Assembly: GCF_000717875.1 (NCBI RefSeq)
Contig: NZ_JOCT01000002.1
Span: 186,001 to 250,000, forward strand
Source: Streptomyces sp. NRRL S-455
GTDB lineage: Bacteria; Actinomycetota; Actinomycetes; Streptomycetales; Streptomycetaceae
Direction: 5' to 3'
DNA: 64,000 bases
Positions 33,805-42,712 of this stretch are shown piece by piece. Made by a program: the position numbers and the translations under genes. Position 1 is the stretch's first letter. Each line of letters begins with the position of its first letter. The notes under the pieces are model-generated. The model ran no database searches, was not told the origin of the DNA, and was given only the letters and a program-made list of their open reading frames with translations.

Positions 33805-33835
33805 AAGGCCGGTCCGCACCCTGGACCGGCCTTTT
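33805..33835 (+). terminator. Rho-independent terminator after the SPW gene
   Basis: AAGGCCGGTCC (33805-33815), seven-base loop, GGACCGGCCTT (33823-33833) followed by TT. A perfect stem with a short U-tract. Confidence 0.9.
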
Positions 33836-33942
33836 CGTGTGCGTACCGGGCGTGGAGGGGACGACGAGGCCCCGGGCCGGAGTGTCCCGGCCGCAGCAGG
33901 GCATCCGCATCACAGCGGGGGTCCTGAGGAGAAGGGACGGAG

Positions 33943-34206
33943 ATGGAGATCGACGGCATTATCAGTGCCATCGTGATCGGCGTCGTCATCGGCGTCCTGG
34001 GCCGGCTTGTGGTCCCGGGCCGTCAGCGGATCGGCATCCTGTGGACGATCCTCGTCGGCATCATTGCCGCGCTGATCGGCTCCGCGCTCGCCGCCGCGTT
34101 CGGCGTGGCCGATACCGAGGGCGTCGACTGGGTCGAGTGGCTCATCCAGATCGGTCTCGCCGCACTCGGCGTCGCCGCGCTGGACCGTGCGAGGGCCCGT
34201 CGCTGA
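33943..34206 (+). CDS. GlsB/YeaQ/YmgE-type small membrane protein
   Basis: An 87-residue protein of the transglycosylase-associated (GlsB/YeaQ/YmgE) family: three hydrophobic segments (about 5-22, 35-55, 65-80) with IDGIISAIVIGVVIGVLGRLVVPG at the start. Family members respond to general stress in many bacteria; no enzyme activity is known. ATG 33943 follows GAAGGGACGG. It forms a small stress-type cluster with the SPW gene. Confidence 0.9.
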   Translation: MEIDGIISAIVIGVVIGVLGRLVVPGRQRIGILWTILVGIIAALIGSALAAAFGVADTEGVDWVEWLIQIGLAALGVAALDRARARR

Positions 34207-34290
34207 GGGTCCGGCGTCAAGCGGCCGCCGGTCGCGGTGCGGCGAGTCCCGCACGTGTGACGTCCGGGCAGCCGCACCTCGGAGAGCCGG

Positions 34291-35079
34291 CTACGGCGTG
34301 TACACGTACGGTGTCGTCGTCGTGAGCGGCGCGAAGCCCAGGCGCTCCAGGATCGGGCGGCTCTGGCTGGAGGCGTCGACCTGGAGGCAGCGGTATCCGC
34401 GTGCCGCGGCGGCGCGGGCCCGGTGGGCGACCAGGGCACGGTAGATGCCGCGACCGCGCCAGCCCTCCACGGTGCCGCCGCCCCACAGGCCGGCGAACCG
34501 GGTACCGGGCACGAGTTCCATACGGGCCGCGCTCACCGGTTCGTCGCCGGCCATCGCCACGACGGCGACGACGGTGTCCGGGTCGGCCGAGAGCCGGGCG
34601 AGGAGGTGGTCGCGCAGCCAGGAGCTGTCCGCTCCGAACGCCTTCTCGTGGACGTCTGCCACGAGATCGACCCCGGTGGAGTCGGTGACCGGCTCGACCC
34701 GGACGCCGTGCGGCAGATCGACGTCGAGGTCCAGGTCCGCGATCTCACCGATCATCAGCGTCTCCTCGGGGCCGGGCGTGAATCCGGCGGCGTGCAAGCG
34801 CTGTCCGAGGTCGGCAGGCCGGTCGTGTCCGTACAGCTTCCACTCGAAGTCCAGGCCGAGCGCGGTGTAGTGGCGGATCTGCTCCGCGATCGCCACGTCG
34901 GCCGTGGCCTGGTCGAGGGCGGACCACACGACGCCGTTCCAGCGGCCCCGCGCGGTGGCGACCTGGCGCACGATGCCGCCGGTCCGCTCGATACGGGCGC
35001 CGGGACCGTCCGGCCGCGCTCCCTCGCGCAGCTCACGGTCCAGCAGGGCGAGGAGCGCGGGGTGATCCGTATGAGACAT
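34291..35079 (-). CDS. GNAT-family N-acetyltransferase
   Basis: A 262-residue acetyltransferase. The GNAT core is in the C-terminal half: AGLWGGGTVEGWRGRGIYRALVAHRARAAAARGYRCLQVDAS (acetyl-CoA binding R-G-R-G-I-Y motif), preceded by a helical/beta N-terminal extension of about 120 residues. Such architectures are common in Streptomyces and have unknown substrates. The start is at ATG 35079 (MSHTDHP); GTG 35085 is in frame. It is transcribed toward the GlsB gene and is convergent with it. Confidence 0.88.
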   Translation of the reverse strand: MSHTDHPALLALLDRELREGARPDGPGARIERTGGIVRQVATARGRWNGVVWSALDQATADVAIAEQIRHYTALGLDFEWKLYGHDRPADLGQRLHAAGFTPGPEETLMIGEIADLDLDVDLPHGVRVEPVTDSTGVDLVADVHEKAFGADSSWLRDHLLARLSADPDTVVAVVAMAGDEPVSAARMELVPGTRFAGLWGGGTVEGWRGRGIYRALVAHRARAAAARGYRCLQVDASSQSRPILERLGFAPLTTTTPYVYTP

Positions 35080-35182
35080 GGGCACACCTCAGCACCCCGC
35101 CGGGCGGCCGGGCAACGCGTTTTCCGCTTCGGCCGCCGTACGGTTCTGTTGATCACGTCGCCTCGCGGAAGAGCCCGGCATC

Positions 35183-35353
35183 ATGGTCGTCAAGGACCCA
35201 GACCTGCTCGGCGAGTTGGGAGTCCCGGAGCCGCTGGTGCGGGCGCTCCCTGTCCGCGGGGTCGCACCCGGTGTGACCGAGGACGGGCCGGTGCCCGAAC
35301 TACCGGAAGCGGTTCGGGAGTTGCACGTGCGGTTCCATCACGGGCGCGGCTGA
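35183..35353 (+). CDS. Possible 56-residue protein
   Basis: ATG 35183 opens a 57-codon frame with an acidic, Pro/Val-rich sequence (MVVKDPDLLGELGVPEPLV, ending VRFHHGRG). The codon bias is suitable for Streptomyces but no good ribosome site is seen and no family is recognised. It could be a remnant of a larger gene or a chance ORF. Confidence 0.25.
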   Translation: MVVKDPDLLGELGVPEPLVRALPVRGVAPGVTEDGPVPELPEAVRELHVRFHHGRG

Positions 35354-35497
35354 AACGGGGGGCGGGGCCAGGGGTGTCATTAGGCGACCGGAGCCGGGGG
35401 GCGGCGCCGGGTCTGCTTCCCGCTGCGGCGGGGCCCCGAGCGGCCGGCCCCGCCGTCGAGGACGGACCCTCAGTGAGCGGCTGCGTCCTGCCGTCAG

Positions 35498-35529
35498 GAG
35501 CGGGGCCCGGCGGCGGCCGGACCCCGCTC
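35498..35529 (-). terminator. Possible terminator of the chaplin gene
   Basis: GAGCGGGGCCC (35498-35508) and GGACCCCGCTC (35519-35529), an 11-base stem with one mismatch, just past the stop codon of the chaplin gene. Confidence 0.65.
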
Positions 35530-35566
35530 GGAACCATCGGGGGTCGGACCCGCCCCAGCCGTGCGT

Positions 35567-36232
35567 TCAGCCCTCCGCCCCGGGGCGGAAGCGCCTTCGG
35601 AGGACCACTCCGCCGAGCACGAGCGCCGCACTCGCCGCAACGACCGGGAGGGTGTGGTCCGTACCCGTGTGGGCCAGGGCCCCGGTCGCCTGCGGGGTCT
35701 GCGGGGCCGGGTCCGGAGCAGGGTGGGCGCGAGGCGGGGTGGATGGCTTCGGAGCAGGCTTCGGGGCGTGGGGGCGGTCCGGGCGGACGGGACGGTCGCC
35801 CGGGGTGTTCGAGGACTCGTTGCCGACCGACGCGTTACCGACGCCGACCACGTTCACCGTGTTACCGGTGACGTTGACCGGCAGGTCGACGGGCAGCTGC
35901 ACGTCGTTGCCGGAGGCCACGCCCGGGGAATCCTTTCCGTCGCCGTCCGCCACCGCTCCGCCGGACCTGCCCCGCCGGTCGGACCGCTCGCCGTCCTTGT
36001 TCGCGCAGCTGTTGCCCGCGGCCGGATTGAGCAGCCCCACCACGTTCACGGTGTTCCCGCACACGTTCACCGGTACGTGCACCGGCACCTGCACAGTGTT
36101 GCCGGAGACCACCCCGGGCGAACCGGCCGCCGAGCCGTCCGCCCCGGAATGGGCGTACGCCGGGACGGTCACGGCCATCGCGCCCGAGGCGGCGACGACG
36201 GCGATCACACCGTTTCGGGTAACCCGTTTCAT
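35567..36232 (-). CDS. chpB: Long chaplin with sortase signal (ChpB-like)
   Basis: A 221-residue long chaplin, a hydrophobic surface protein assembled on aerial hyphae. Signal peptide about 1-27, then chaplin domain 1 (about 36-76; SGNTVQVPVHVPVNVCGNTVNVVGLLNPAAGNSCANK) with the usual two Cys, and domain 2 (about 103-140; NDVQLPVDLPVNVTGNTVNVVGVGNASVGNESS) where both Cys positions are replaced by Thr and Glu. The C-terminus has a Pro-rich linker, the sortase E-type motif LAHTG, a hydrophobic helix and RRRFR tail, so it is anchored to the cell wall. Named from recalled synteny with SCO7257. Confidence 0.93.
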   Translation of the reverse strand: MKRVTRNGVIAVVAASGAMAVTVPAYAHSGADGSAAGSPGVVSGNTVQVPVHVPVNVCGNTVNVVGLLNPAAGNSCANKDGERSDRRGRSGGAVADGDGKDSPGVASGNDVQLPVDLPVNVTGNTVNVVGVGNASVGNESSNTPGDRPVRPDRPHAPKPAPKPSTPPRAHPAPDPAPQTPQATGALAHTGTDHTLPVVAASAALVLGGVVLRRRFRPGAEG

Positions 36233-36258
36233 AGCTGCCCTGCCTTCCAGACATCGTC

Positions 36259-36274
36259 GCGGGCACTCGCCCGC
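36259..36274 (-). promoter_or_regulatory. Hairpin in the chaplin 5' leader
   Basis: GCGGGC (36259-36264) and GCCCGC (36269-36274) with a four-base loop, about 30 bases upstream of the chaplin start codon, in the probable leader RNA. Regulatory function is not shown. Confidence 0.35.
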
Positions 36275-36506
36275 ACGAGATAGAACGCGGGCGTCCGATC
36301 CTGGTTAGTGGCTAATCGGCCTTTCACTCCATCGAGCGGCCCGGTTGTCGAACTAGCGGTAAAGCCCTTCGTATGCGCCAGGCCGCCGAGCGGGGCAGGG
36401 CACGGCGCCCGGCCCCGCTCGCCCGGAGGCGGGGCTTCCGATGCCCACGTATGGTGAGCGAGGGCGCCGGTAGCCGGTCCGCTGTGGTGCGCCCCAGGAG
36501 GCATCG

Positions 36507-38078
36507 ATGCTGGTCAAGCTGCCCACGCGCCCCCCGCTCCGGCGCTGCGCGGTCGCCGGAGCGGCCGGGCTGGCCCTGCTGGGTGCGGGGCTGCCGACCG
36601 CGGACGCCCCCGGTCCCGGCCTGGCCCGCTTCTACGACCAGAAGGTCACCTGGTCGGCCTGCAAGGGCCAGGACATGCCGAAGGACCTCCAGTGCGGGAA
36701 GGTCACCGTCCCGCTCGACTACGGCAAGCCCGGGAGGGGGACTCTCGATCTGGCCGTGGCCCGGTACCGGGCCACCGGTGAGTCCCGGGGCTCGGTTCTG
36801 CTGAACTTCGGCGGCCCGGGCGGCCAGGGCGTGGGCCAACTCGCCATGGCGGGCCAGGACTTCATGGGCCTGACGAACGGCTACGACGTCGTCGGCTTCG
36901 ATCCCCGTGGCGTCGGCCGTTCCTCGCCGGTCAGCTGCGGGAACGCCGCCGGCGGGGCACTGGACGCGACGGACTCGAGCACCGACGTCGCCGATCCGCA
37001 GGCCGTGCTGGACAGGCTGCGCGAGGCCGCGGCGGAGTGCACCGAGCACTCGGGTCCCGTGCTGCCCCACATCGGCACAGTGAACGCCGCCCGCGACCTG
37101 GACGTCATCCGTGCCGCGCTCGGCGACGACAAGCTCAACTACCTGGGCTTCTCCTACGGAAGCCGGCTCGGCGCGGTGTACGCCGCCCAGTTCCCCGGCA
37201 AGGTCGGCAGGATGGTGCTGGACGGCGTCGACACCCTGACCGAGCCGCTGTCCGAGCAGGGCGTGGTGCGCGCGCAGGGACAGCAGACGGCGCTGGAGAA
37301 CTTCCTCACCTGGTGCACGCAGGACATCGCCTGTCCGTTCGGGCAGAACCCGCGGGAGGCCAGGGAGGACGTCGTCCGGGTGGTCGAGTCACTCGACGAG
37401 GACCCGGTGCCCACCGACTTCGGCGAGGCGTTCTCGGGCCAGGACTTCGCAGGCGCCCTCGCGCAGGGGCTCTACAGCAGGGAGCTGTGGCCCTCACTCC
37501 AGCGGGCCATCGCCCAGCTCCTGGAGGACGGTGACACGCGCGGCCTGGAGGCCTTCGCGTCCGGGGGTGTCGTCCTGCCGCCGCTGCGGGCTCCGCACCG
37601 CGGGCTCGTCGACCCGGAGGACGTGCCCCTGGACAACCTCCCGGCGGCGCTGATGGCGATCAACTGCGCGGACGACCCCGACCGCCCCGGCGCCGCGCAG
37701 GTCACCAGGGATCTCGGTCGGCTGCGCGCCCGGTACGAGCAGGCGTCGCCGGTCTTCGGCCGGTACCGGCTCACCCAGGTGCTGATGTGCTATGGCCGCC
37801 CCAAGGGCACCGACTTCATCCGGGAGGATGTCAAGGACCTCGACACCCCGAGGATGCTGCTCGTCGGGACGCGGGGTGACCCCGCCACTCCGTACCGCTG
37901 GACGGTGGAGACGGCCGAGCGCCTCGGGTCGTCGGCCGTGGTGCTCGACAACCGGGCCGAGGGCCACACCGGCTACGGCTCCTCCAAGTGCGTGCACCGC
38001 AAGGTCGACGCGTTCCTGCTGTACGGCACGCTCCCGCCGGACGGCAGTTCCTGCGGCTCCGACCACGGCCTCAAGTAG
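36507..38078 (+). CDS. Secreted tripeptidyl aminopeptidase-like alpha/beta hydrolase
   Basis: A 523-residue secreted hydrolase of the Streptomyces tripeptidyl-aminopeptidase family (like SlpD/SlpE and TAP). An N-terminal hydrophobic segment (about 15-33) with possible lipobox-like features precedes TWSACKGQDMPKDLQCGKVTVPLDYGKP. The catalytic triad is visible: Ser in FSYGSRLG, Asp in VGTRGDPATPY and His in RAEGHTGYG. Paired cysteines in the lid and C-terminal parts. It likely cleaves tripeptides or short peptides in the medium. It is divergent from the chaplin gene with a 274-base intergenic region. Confidence 0.9.
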   Translation: MLVKLPTRPPLRRCAVAGAAGLALLGAGLPTADAPGPGLARFYDQKVTWSACKGQDMPKDLQCGKVTVPLDYGKPGRGTLDLAVARYRATGESRGSVLLNFGGPGGQGVGQLAMAGQDFMGLTNGYDVVGFDPRGVGRSSPVSCGNAAGGALDATDSSTDVADPQAVLDRLREAAAECTEHSGPVLPHIGTVNAARDLDVIRAALGDDKLNYLGFSYGSRLGAVYAAQFPGKVGRMVLDGVDTLTEPLSEQGVVRAQGQQTALENFLTWCTQDIACPFGQNPREAREDVVRVVESLDEDPVPTDFGEAFSGQDFAGALAQGLYSRELWPSLQRAIAQLLEDGDTRGLEAFASGGVVLPPLRAPHRGLVDPEDVPLDNLPAALMAINCADDPDRPGAAQVTRDLGRLRARYEQASPVFGRYRLTQVLMCYGRPKGTDFIREDVKDLDTPRMLLVGTRGDPATPYRWTVETAERLGSSAVVLDNRAEGHTGYGSSKCVHRKVDAFLLYGTLPPDGSSCGSDHGLK

Positions 38079-38152
38079 GACGCCCTCCCCCAGCCGTACG
38101 TGGAGTGACCCTCTGTTCCCCTCGTTCACCTCCACGGCATCGAGCCGGGATG

Positions 38153-38182
38153 TTGACATTTGCCCCGAATGCCCTCTAGGTG
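38153..38182 (+). promoter_or_regulatory. Housekeeping-type promoter upstream of the eRF1-like gene
   Basis: TTGACA at 38153-38158 is a perfect -35 hexamer; 18 bases later TAGGTG at 38177-38182 resembles a -10. Transcription would start near 38190, only about 15 bases from the ATG at 38205. Confidence 0.6.
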
Positions 38183-38204
38183 AATCGGTTCTATCGTGCT
38201 GTGC

Positions 38205-39299
38205 ATGGAGCACGTTCTGAGTCCCGCGACCCTCGCCGAGCTGCGGCGCCCGCGCCCCTACCCCGCCGTCTCCGTACTGACGCCGACACACCGGCGCGAG
38301 CCCTACAACGCCCAGGATCAGGTCCGGCTGCGCAACATGGTGGCCGAGGCCAAGCGGCAACTGGAGGCCGATCCTGCGGTCAGCCGGGAGCGACGGGCCG
38401 ACGTCGCCCGGCACCTCGACCAAGCACTGTCCGAGGTCGACCTGGCCCACGCCGAGGACGGCCTGGTGATCTTCGCCGCCACGGGCGAGCACCAGGTGTG
38501 GTCGCTCGCCCGGACCGTGCCCGAACGCGTGGTGCTCTCGGACACGTTCCTCACCCGCAACCTCGTCTCGGCCCAGACGGCCGGGCGGCCGTTCTGGGTG
38601 CTGTCGCTCGCAGCCGACCGCGTCACGCTGTGGGACGGCGGCGTGGACCGCGTCACCGAGGCTCGCGTCGGCGGCTTCCCGCTGACCCGGCGCGTGGAGA
38701 ACTTCGACCCGGAGCGGCAGCAGCGGATCGGTGACCTGCCGAGCGCCTTCCGGGAGGAGCGCACCCGCCAGTTCCTGCGCGAGACCGACATCGCACTGAG
38801 CGCGGTCCTCCGCGACCGTCCGCGACGGCTGTACGTCACCGGCGAGCCGGCCGCGCTCTCGCTGCTGGACGAGGTCGGCAACGCCGTGAAGGGTGCGGTG
38901 CACGTCCCGCACGGCGGACTCGCGCACGGAACACCCGAATCGGTGTGGCAGGCCATGCGGCCGGTGATCGAGGCGGAGGCACGCAAGAGCACCGCCGCCG
39001 TGACCCGGAGCCTCGAAACCGCCCGGGGGCGGCGGGAATTCGCCGCCGGTGTCGACGAACTGTGGCAGACCGCACGGGACGGCCGCGTCCGACTGCTGGC
39101 CGTCGAGGAGAACTACCGCGTGACGGCCCAGGAGGCCGGGGACCACCTGATCATCGCCGGGAGCGGAGATGCCGGCTCCCGCGAGGACATCGTCGACGAG
39201 ATCGTCGAGCAGTGCCTGGAGACGGGGGCCGACGTTCGTTTCGTCCCGGACGGCACCCTCAGAGAGGCGGACGGCATCGCCGGCGTCCTGCGGTACTGA
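38205..39299 (+). CDS. Bacterial archaeo-eukaryotic release factor-like protein (baeRF family)
   Basis: A 364-residue protein related to bacterial homologues of archaeal/eukaryotic release factor eRF1 (baeRF family, subfamily uncertain). It has an N-terminal segment that includes PYPAVSVLTPTHRREPYNAQDQVRLRN, a middle domain with alternating strands and helices, and a C-terminal domain with RVRLLAVEENYRV. The GGQ motif of class I release factors is not evident. The function in bacteria is unknown; roles in ribosome rescue or hibernation have been proposed from comparative work. The start is at ATG 38205 (MEHVLSP) with a promoter just upstream; GTG 38196 is possible. Confidence 0.82.
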   Translation: MEHVLSPATLAELRRPRPYPAVSVLTPTHRREPYNAQDQVRLRNMVAEAKRQLEADPAVSRERRADVARHLDQALSEVDLAHAEDGLVIFAATGEHQVWSLARTVPERVVLSDTFLTRNLVSAQTAGRPFWVLSLAADRVTLWDGGVDRVTEARVGGFPLTRRVENFDPERQQRIGDLPSAFREERTRQFLRETDIALSAVLRDRPRRLYVTGEPAALSLLDEVGNAVKGAVHVPHGGLAHGTPESVWQAMRPVIEAEARKSTAAVTRSLETARGRREFAAGVDELWQTARDGRVRLLAVEENYRVTAQEAGDHLIIAGSGDAGSREDIVDEIVEQCLETGADVRFVPDGTLREADGIAGVLRY

Positions 39300-39569
39300 A
39301 TGCTTCGAACACAGGGCCGTCGAACAGTCACAGCAACCCGTCCCGCACCACCGGAGGGTCATCAACTGCCCTGTGTAGTCTACGACTTGGGTTTCCGCGT
39401 GAGGTGCTCCGCACCTACCTCGGAGTAACTCCTTGAGACTGTGGCATATGCCAGAAGCACCACCATATCGTGTGTTGCCAAATCCCTTACGGGCTGTCGC
39501 GGGCTGTGCAACAGTCGTAGCGGTCCCTCCGTCCGCCCTGGTCGTACCGTCCCCGCATCGGAGTGCGTC
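39300..39569. other. Intergenic region upstream of the phosphatase gene
   Basis: 270 bases without a convincing gene. AGGTGC (39402-39407) and GCACCT (39411-39416) form a hairpin around TCC. The segment at about 39440-39490 is AT-richer and probably includes the phosphatase promoter. Confidence 0.5.
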
Positions 39570-40979
39570 ATGCCGCCCCATCTCTCAGCGGACCGCCCAG
39601 CCGCCCAGCCGCCCGGACGCGGCTCGGTCGAGGCGCTCATATCGCAGACCCGGCGGCTCAAGGGCGAGGTGGACGCGGTCCGCCGCGACACGGAAGGGGA
39701 CGGAGCGGACCACCCGCGGGGACGCTGGCAGCGCGCTCTGTACGACCTGGCCCTGCACCAGCTCAACGACCTGGACGAGCACCTGGCCCAGCTACGGGAC
39801 GGCCCCCTGCCCACGGCGGCCACCCCGGAAGCCACCGCACCCCCGCGGGGCTCGTTGCTCAGCCGTGTCGGCAGCGCCGAGTGGAACCTGCTCACGGACG
39901 AGGCGAGTTGGTCCGGGGAGCTCTACGGGATCCTGGGCCGCGACCCCGCCGCTCCGCCGCTCACCCTCGACGAGCTGCCATCGATCGTGCTCGACGAGGA
40001 CCGGCCGAGACTGACGACGATGGTCACGAACTGCCTCGTCGACGCCAGGCCCATCGACGGCGAGTTCCGCATCGCGCGCCGGGACGGGGCCGTCCGGACC
40101 GTGCACATGATGGGCGAACCGGTGCTCGACACTGACGGCAGCACCGCCTCGATGTGGGCCGTGCTGCGCGATGTCAGCGAACTGCGCCGCAGCCAGCGGG
40201 TGGTGAGCGAGACCCGTGACTCGCTCGACGACCAGCGGCAGGCCGCGCGGACCGAACACCGGCTCGCGGTCGAGCTGCAGGAGGCCGTGCCGCCGCAGTG
40301 GCGCGGCTCCCTGCGGCTCCCGCACCGGGGCCCGAAAGACCTGGACATCGCGGCCCTCCACCTGCCGGCGTCCGCGAACACACTGGTCGGCGGCGACTGG
40401 CACGACGCGCTCGGACTGACCGACGGTGAGACCCTCCTCAGCGTCGGCGACCTCACCGGGCACGGCGTCGGCGTCACCTCGAACATGGCCATGCTGCTCG
40501 GTGCCGTACGCGGCATGGCGATGGCCGGTGCACGGCCAGGACAGCTGATGGCCCTGCTCAACCAGTTACTCGACGCCACCGGGCAACCCGCCCTCGGCAG
40601 TGCCGTCTGCTGCCGCTACCGGCCCGCGACACGCACGCTGCTGTGGGCGCAGGCCGGACACCCCGCCCCGCTGCTGTTCCGCGACGGGACAGGGCGCGTG
40701 CTGAAGGCGCCGGGCGGCGTCCCCCTCGGCGCCACCGCGGGTGCCGCCTACGGGCAGGCCGAGGAGATCCTCGAGGTGGGCGACCTGCTACTCCTGCACA
40801 CCGACGGGCTGGTACCCGGGCGCACGGGCACGGCAGCGGCGAAGCCGCTGCTCGGCCTGGCACCGCGCCTGACCGGGACCGCCGGCGCCCAGGACTGTCT
40901 GCGGACGGTGGTCCAGGAATTCGGCGAGGATGAGCGCGAGGACACCGCCTGTGTGCTCGTCGCCAAGGTCACGCCATAG
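39570..40979 (+). CDS. PAS-domain PP2C (SpoIIE-type) Ser phosphatase with TTA codon
   Basis: A 469-residue protein with an N-terminal helical region, a PAS-like domain (about 95-205; VGSAEWNLLTDEASWSGELYGILGRDP) and a C-terminal SpoIIE-type PP2C phosphatase (about 250-469). Metal-ligand aspartates are in VGGDWHDALG and VGDLTGHGVGV, and another in LLLHTDGL. Such proteins dephosphorylate anti-anti-sigma factors in response to a PAS-sensed signal. Leu codon 333 is TTA (40566-40568), so translation depends on the bldA tRNA. ATG 39570 is preferred; the longer frame upstream is not protein-like. It converges with nsdB, about 5 bases away. Confidence 0.9.
   Translation: MPPHLSADRPAAQPPGRGSVEALISQTRRLKGEVDAVRRDTEGDGADHPRGRWQRALYDLALHQLNDLDEHLAQLRDGPLPTAATPEATAPPRGSLLSRVGSAEWNLLTDEASWSGELYGILGRDPAAPPLTLDELPSIVLDEDRPRLTTMVTNCLVDARPIDGEFRIARRDGAVRTVHMMGEPVLDTDGSTASMWAVLRDVSELRRSQRVVSETRDSLDDQRQAARTEHRLAVELQEAVPPQWRGSLRLPHRGPKDLDIAALHLPASANTLVGGDWHDALGLTDGETLLSVGDLTGHGVGVTSNMAMLLGAVRGMAMAGARPGQLMALLNQLLDATGQPALGSAVCCRYRPATRTLLWAQAGHPAPLLFRDGTGRVLKAPGGVPLGATAGAAYGQAEEILEVGDLLLLHTDGLVPGRTGTAAAKPLLGLAPRLTGTAGAQDCLRTVVQEFGEDEREDTACVLVAKVTP
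40566..40568 (+). other. TTA codon in the phosphatase gene
   Basis: In-frame rare leucine codon read by the bldA tRNA, codon 333 of the PP2C phosphatase gene. Marks likely developmental control of translation. Confidence 0.9.
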
Positions 40980-40984
40980 GAAGC

Positions 40985-42478
40985 TCAGGCGTGTACGTTG
41001 CTGCCACCCCTGCCCTTCGTCTTCGGCAGAGCGAGCTTGATCTCCTCCCGCAGCTCCTGGATCCTCGGGTAACCGGAGTACTCGGCCGTGAGCCGGTACA
41101 TCTGGCGCAGCCGGTCCCAGGTGCGGTGGGATGAGTTGGATCCCATCGACACCAGGGCCAACCGCGCGTACCTGTCCGCCTGTTCGGGGTCGTCGGCGAT
41201 GAAGCACGCCGAGGCCATCGACAGGTAGTCGAAGATCTTCGACCGCTGCCGGCCGTCGACTCTGAGGGCCAGCGCCTTCTCCGCGTAGTGCTGGGCATGC
41301 GTGGCCGCGCCCGGCTCGAACTCGGCGAGCGTGCGGTAGGCGAGGGCCTGCATGCCGTAGAGGTCCTCTTCCTTGAAGGTCTGCATCCAGTCCGGCGACG
41401 GCACGTCGGCCTTGTCGGAGACGAACAGGTCCTCGGCCTGCCCGAGCGTGCGGCGCATGGCCTGACCCTTGCCCATGGACGCCTGGGCCCAGGCCTCGAT
41501 GGTGCAGAGCATCGCGCGGGTGCGGGGCAGCACCTCGTCGCCCGAACCGGACGTGGCGAGCTTCATCAGGTCCAGGGCGTCGTCGGGCCTGCCCAGGTGC
41601 ACCATCTGGCGGGCCGCGCGGGAGAGCGCCTCGCCCGCGCGGGGCCGGTCCCCGCCCTCTCTGGCCGCGTGCGCGGCGATGAGGAAGTACTTCTGGGCCG
41701 TGGGTTCCAGGCCGACGTCGTGCGACATCCAGCCCGCGAGGACGGCCAGGTTGGCGGCGACGCCCCACAGGCGCCGCTGGAGGTGGGGGGGGTGACGGTA
41801 GGCGAGCATGCCGCCCACCTCGTTGAGCTGGCCCACCACGGCCTTGCGCTGGAGCCCGCCACCGCGGGCCGCGTCCCAGGCGCGGAACACTTCGACCGAG
41901 CGCTCCAGTTCCTCGATCTCCTGCGACCCGATGGGGGCGGCCTCGTAGCGGTCGAACCCGGCGGGGTCGGCATGCAGGGGACGGTTGAGGTCGGGGGCGT
42001 CGGCCGCCAGGGCAGGGTCGGTGTGCAGCCAGTCGTACATGGCGCTGCTGAGTGCGGATCCCGCGGCGAGCGCGGCGCCCGCGCCCACCAAGCCGCGTCG
42101 GTTGAGCATGAGGTCCATTCCCGTGAATTCGGTGAGGACCGCGGCGGTCCGCTCGGGCGCCCACGGCACTCCGTCGGGAGCATCGACGCTCCCGCCGCCC
42201 TGCCGTTTCCCCGCACGCCCGTGCCGGACCAGACCGAGGTCCTCGATGGTCACGACACGGCCGAGACGCTCGGTGAACAGGGCCGCCAGCACCCGCGGCA
42301 CCGGATCGCGCGGGATCTCTCCCATGTCGATCCACCGCCGCACCCTGGAGGTGTCGGTCGACAGCTGGGGATGGCCCATGGCCGCCGCCTGCCGGTTGAC
42401 CAGCCTCGCGAGTTCGCCCTTGGACCAGCCGGCCAGGCCGAACAGGTCTGCGAGCCGGGTGTTGGGTTGTCCGCTCAC
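40985..42478 (-). CDS. nsdB: NsdA/NsdB-type TPR regulatory protein
   Basis: A 497-residue regulator of the NsdA/NsdB group, described in S. coelicolor as TPR-domain proteins that repress antibiotic production and sporulation (NsdB is SCO7252 there, recalled). The N-terminus (SGQPNTRLADLFGLAGWSKGELARLVNRQAAAMG) is helix-turn-helix-like with a conserved STDTSRVRRWIDMGEIPRDPV block; the rest is a superhelix of tetratricopeptide-like helices (about 200-490). Start at GTG 42478 after GGGGG. Its two neighbours carry TTA codons, so this is probably a developmentally controlled locus. Confidence 0.88.
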   Translation of the reverse strand: MSGQPNTRLADLFGLAGWSKGELARLVNRQAAAMGHPQLSTDTSRVRRWIDMGEIPRDPVPRVLAALFTERLGRVVTIEDLGLVRHGRAGKRQGGGSVDAPDGVPWAPERTAAVLTEFTGMDLMLNRRGLVGAGAALAAGSALSSAMYDWLHTDPALAADAPDLNRPLHADPAGFDRYEAAPIGSQEIEELERSVEVFRAWDAARGGGLQRKAVVGQLNEVGGMLAYRHPPHLQRRLWGVAANLAVLAGWMSHDVGLEPTAQKYFLIAAHAAREGGDRPRAGEALSRAARQMVHLGRPDDALDLMKLATSGSGDEVLPRTRAMLCTIEAWAQASMGKGQAMRRTLGQAEDLFVSDKADVPSPDWMQTFKEEDLYGMQALAYRTLAEFEPGAATHAQHYAEKALALRVDGRQRSKIFDYLSMASACFIADDPEQADRYARLALVSMGSNSSHRTWDRLRQMYRLTAEYSGYPRIQELREEIKLALPKTKGRGGSNVHA

Positions 42479-42712
42479 GTCAAGCCCCCAGGTTCTCGGC
42501 TGAGTTGACAGTAGCCCGGCCAGACTTGCCGGGCGACTATTCGCCAGGGTTCGCCAGGGTGCGCCAGATGGTGTGCCACTGGTCATCGGGTGTCAGGTAG
42601 GAACGCGCCACCCCGACCCGGTCGCCGCCGGGACATTCCCCAGGGTGTTCCCGGGCGTCCGGGCCGGGTGGTGCGCTGTCGTCGCAGGCACACGAAGGGA
42701 TCTGTCTCGCCC

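Larger units (their letters stand above)
35080..35566. other. Intergenic region with a possible small ORF
   Basis: 487 bases between the GNAT gene and the convergent stop of the chaplin gene. It contains a 57-codon ORF (35183-35353) and a hairpin at 35498-35529; otherwise nothing is evident in the very GC-rich filler. Confidence 0.6.

Noticed and set aside
34207..34290. Possible non-coding RNA between the GlsB-type and GNAT genes
   Set aside because: No promoter, stem or conserved pattern seen; it is only a short convergent gap.
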